This document shows positions 4,887 to 6,175 of a DNA stretch of 6,175 nt, piece by piece. The notes below the pieces were generated by a model that was given only the letters and a program-made list of their open reading frames with translations, ran no database searches and was not told where the DNA came from. Source of the stretch: an uncultured Bacteroidota bacterium. GTDB taxonomy: Bacteria; Bacteroidota; Bacteroidia; Chitinophagales; Chitinophagaceae. Where the stretch lies: positions 1 to 6,175 of the forward strand of contig CAINOM010000137.1 of the NCBI GenBank assembly GCA_903851455.1, read 5' to 3'. The position numbers were made by a program, and so were the translations under genes. Position 1 is the first letter of the stretch. Every line of letters starts with the position of its first letter.

Positions 4887-6175
4887 CTAATCAAATTGCC
4901 CGGTATATAAATCATAGTAACGTCCCTTCTGTTTCAGCAGAGACTCATGATCTCCACGCTCTATGATCTCGCCATTTTCCAAAACCATAATTTCATCTGC
5001 ATTGTGAATCGTTGATAGCCGGTGCGCGATCACAAAACTGGTTCGTCCCCGCATCAGCTGGTCTATCCCTTTTTGTATGATCTGTTCTGTTCGCGTATCA
5101 ATGGAACTGGTAGCTTCGTCAAGGATGAGGATAGCTGGCTTGGCTACGGTTGCCCTGGCTATATTCAGTAATTGCCGCTGTCCCTGGCTCAGGTTGCCGC
5201 CATCATTTTCCAGTAGTGTCTGGTATCCTTTGGGCATTCTTTTGATAAAAGAATCAGCGCCCGCGAGTACGGCGGCTTCGATGACTTCATCATCGGTCGC
5301 ATCAAGTCGGCCGTAGCGAATATTCTCCATAACCGTGGCGGTGAAGAGGTGTGTGTCCTGAAGTACAATAGCCAGAGATTTGCGTAAGCTGTTGCGCTGT
5401 ATCTTTTTAATATCAACGCCATCAATAGTTATCTCTCCGGATTGAATGTCGTAGAACCGCGGTAGCAAGTTCATGATCGTTGTTTTGCCGGCGCCGGTGG
5501 AACCCACAAATGCGATCTTCTGGCCAGCTTTTGCTTCCAGTGAAATATTTTTCAGGATAGTTTTACCAGCATCATACGCAAAGGAAACATTCTTAAACTG
5601 TACATCGCCCTTCACATGGACCAGGGCAACCGCATCCGGCGCATCAGCTATTTCGGGTTTCTCGTCCAGTCTCTGGAAGATACGCTCGGCACCTGCCAGT
5701 GCAGCCTGTATGCTGTTGTACTGACTGGATATCTCATTGACCGGCCGGCCAAACTGCCGGGAGTACTGAAGAAAAGCAGCGAGCCCACCAAGGTCAAGGC
5801 CCCTGAATACAGCCAGCAGACCCCCTACAACCGCCGTCAGCGCGAAGTTGATGGTGTTTAAATTCTGTATAACCGGCATCATAACGCCTGAGTAGTATTG
5901 CGCTTCAGTTGCCTTATCGCGGAGATCGTAATTAATGGTTTCAAATTCTTTTTCAGCGCTCTTTTCATAGCAGAATACCTTTATTACCTTCTGCCCGGTT
6001 ATCATTTCTTCTATGTATCCGTTTGCAGCGCCCAGTGCCACCTGCTGCGTTGCGAAATAAGTTTTGCTCTTCCTGATGATCAGGGATGCCACCCACAGCA
6101 TAAGCGGCACTATAGTCAGCGTAACCAATGTAAGCACAGGGCTGATGTATATCATCAGGAAGAATATCCCGAATA
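4887..6175 (-). CDS. ABC exporter, fused permease and ATPase (5' end missing)
   Basis: This is the C-terminal part of a type I ABC exporter half-transporter that would sit in the inner membrane and export a substrate as a homo- or heterodimer. About 428 residues are visible, and full-length relatives are about 580-600. The frame is open to the window edge (FGIFFL precedes the first visible Met at 6155), so that Met is internal. Numbered from it, residues 6-27 are a transmembrane helix, 95-116 another, and 121-140 the last membrane segment, with coupling-helix-like EEMITGQKVIKVF at 49-61. The nucleotide-binding domain has A-loop Tyr194, Walker A GSTGAGKT (218-225), Q-loop Gln266, signature LSQGQ (322-326), Walker B ILILDE (342-347), D-loop SSID and H-loop His378. 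All ATPase residues are intact. LSQGQ replaces the usual LSGGQ, a known variant in multidrug-type exporters. The substrate cannot be told. Confidence 0.93.
   Translation of the reverse strand, partial: FGIFFLMIYISPVLTLVTLTIVPLMLWVASLIIRKSKTYFATQQVALGAANGYIEEMITGQKVIKVFCYEKSAEKEFETINYDLRDKATEAQYYSGVMMPVIQNLNTINFALTAVVGGLLAVFRGLDLGGLAAFLQYSRQFGRPVNEISSQYNSIQAALAGAERIFQRLDEKPEIADAPDAVALVHVKGDVQFKNVSFAYDAGKTILKNISLEAKAGQKIAFVGSTGAGKTTIMNLLPRFYDIQSGEITIDGVDIKKIQRNSLRKSLAIVLQDTHLFTATVMENIRYGRLDATDDEVIEAAVLAGADSFIKRMPKGYQTLLENDGGNLSQGQRQLLNIARATVAKPAILILDEATSSIDTRTEQIIQKGIDQLMRGRTSFVIAHRLSTIHNADEIMVLENGEIIERGDHESLLKQKGRYYDLYTGQFD

Noticed and set aside
4805..4915. Upstream ATG at 4915 as the pirin start (331 residues)
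   Set aside because: It would overlap the end of the ABC gene and add 37 residues with no pirin similarity. The ATG at 4804 places the four metal-site residues at the positions expected for the family.
5077..5861. Plus-strand open frames opposite the ABC transporter gene
   Set aside because: They are shadows of a strongly supported coding sequence with every ATPase motif intact on the minus strand.

Overview
The window looks like a chromosomal segment from a Bacteroidota bacterium, probably of the Chitinophagaceae or a close relative. The evidence is a long secreted protein of Bacteroidota-style Ig-like (BIG2-type) repeats ending in a type IX secretion (T9SS) C-terminal sorting domain, a promoter-like TTTG / AnnTTTG arrangement, weak or absent Shine-Dalgarno sequences, and AT-rich gaps between genes of moderate GC. 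The genus is inferred from style only and was not searched.

Layout. Positions 1-23 may hold the first codons of a leftward gene. Positions 24-342 are an AT-rich non-coding region with a plausible promoter for the rightward gene. Positions 343-3393 (+) encode a 1016-residue secreted repeat protein: a signal peptide, twelve Ig-like modules of about 70-80 residues, and a T9SS sorting domain. Positions 3394-3518 lie between convergent genes and contain a hairpin terminator that may serve both strands. Three genes then run leftward, in transcription order: a type I ABC exporter subunit (4887 to the window edge, 5' end missing), a pirin-family cupin protein (3920-4804) and an OsmC-family thiol peroxidase-like protein (3519-3914, GTG start). 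The pirin stop and the OsmC start are 5 bases apart, so those two are almost certainly co-transcribed. The ABC gene lies 82 bases upstream on the same strand and may share the transcript.

How the genes fit together. The repeat protein is most likely a cell-surface or secreted structural or adhesive protein exported by Sec and then T9SS. It is transcribed separately from the leftward cluster, and no functional link is visible. Pirin and OsmC proteins are both associated with redox or stress chemistry, so that pair may be a small stress-response unit. The ABC exporter may belong to it or may simply be upstream.

No mobile element, CRISPR array, tRNA or rRNA was seen. The most unusual content is inside the repeat protein. 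It has no glutamate in its first 873 residues, an Asp-to-Trp spacing of exactly seven residues in eleven modules (Glu replaces Asp in the twelfth), and a three-module block that occurs twice, separated by four other modules. I see no convincing evidence of a wholly new biological system.
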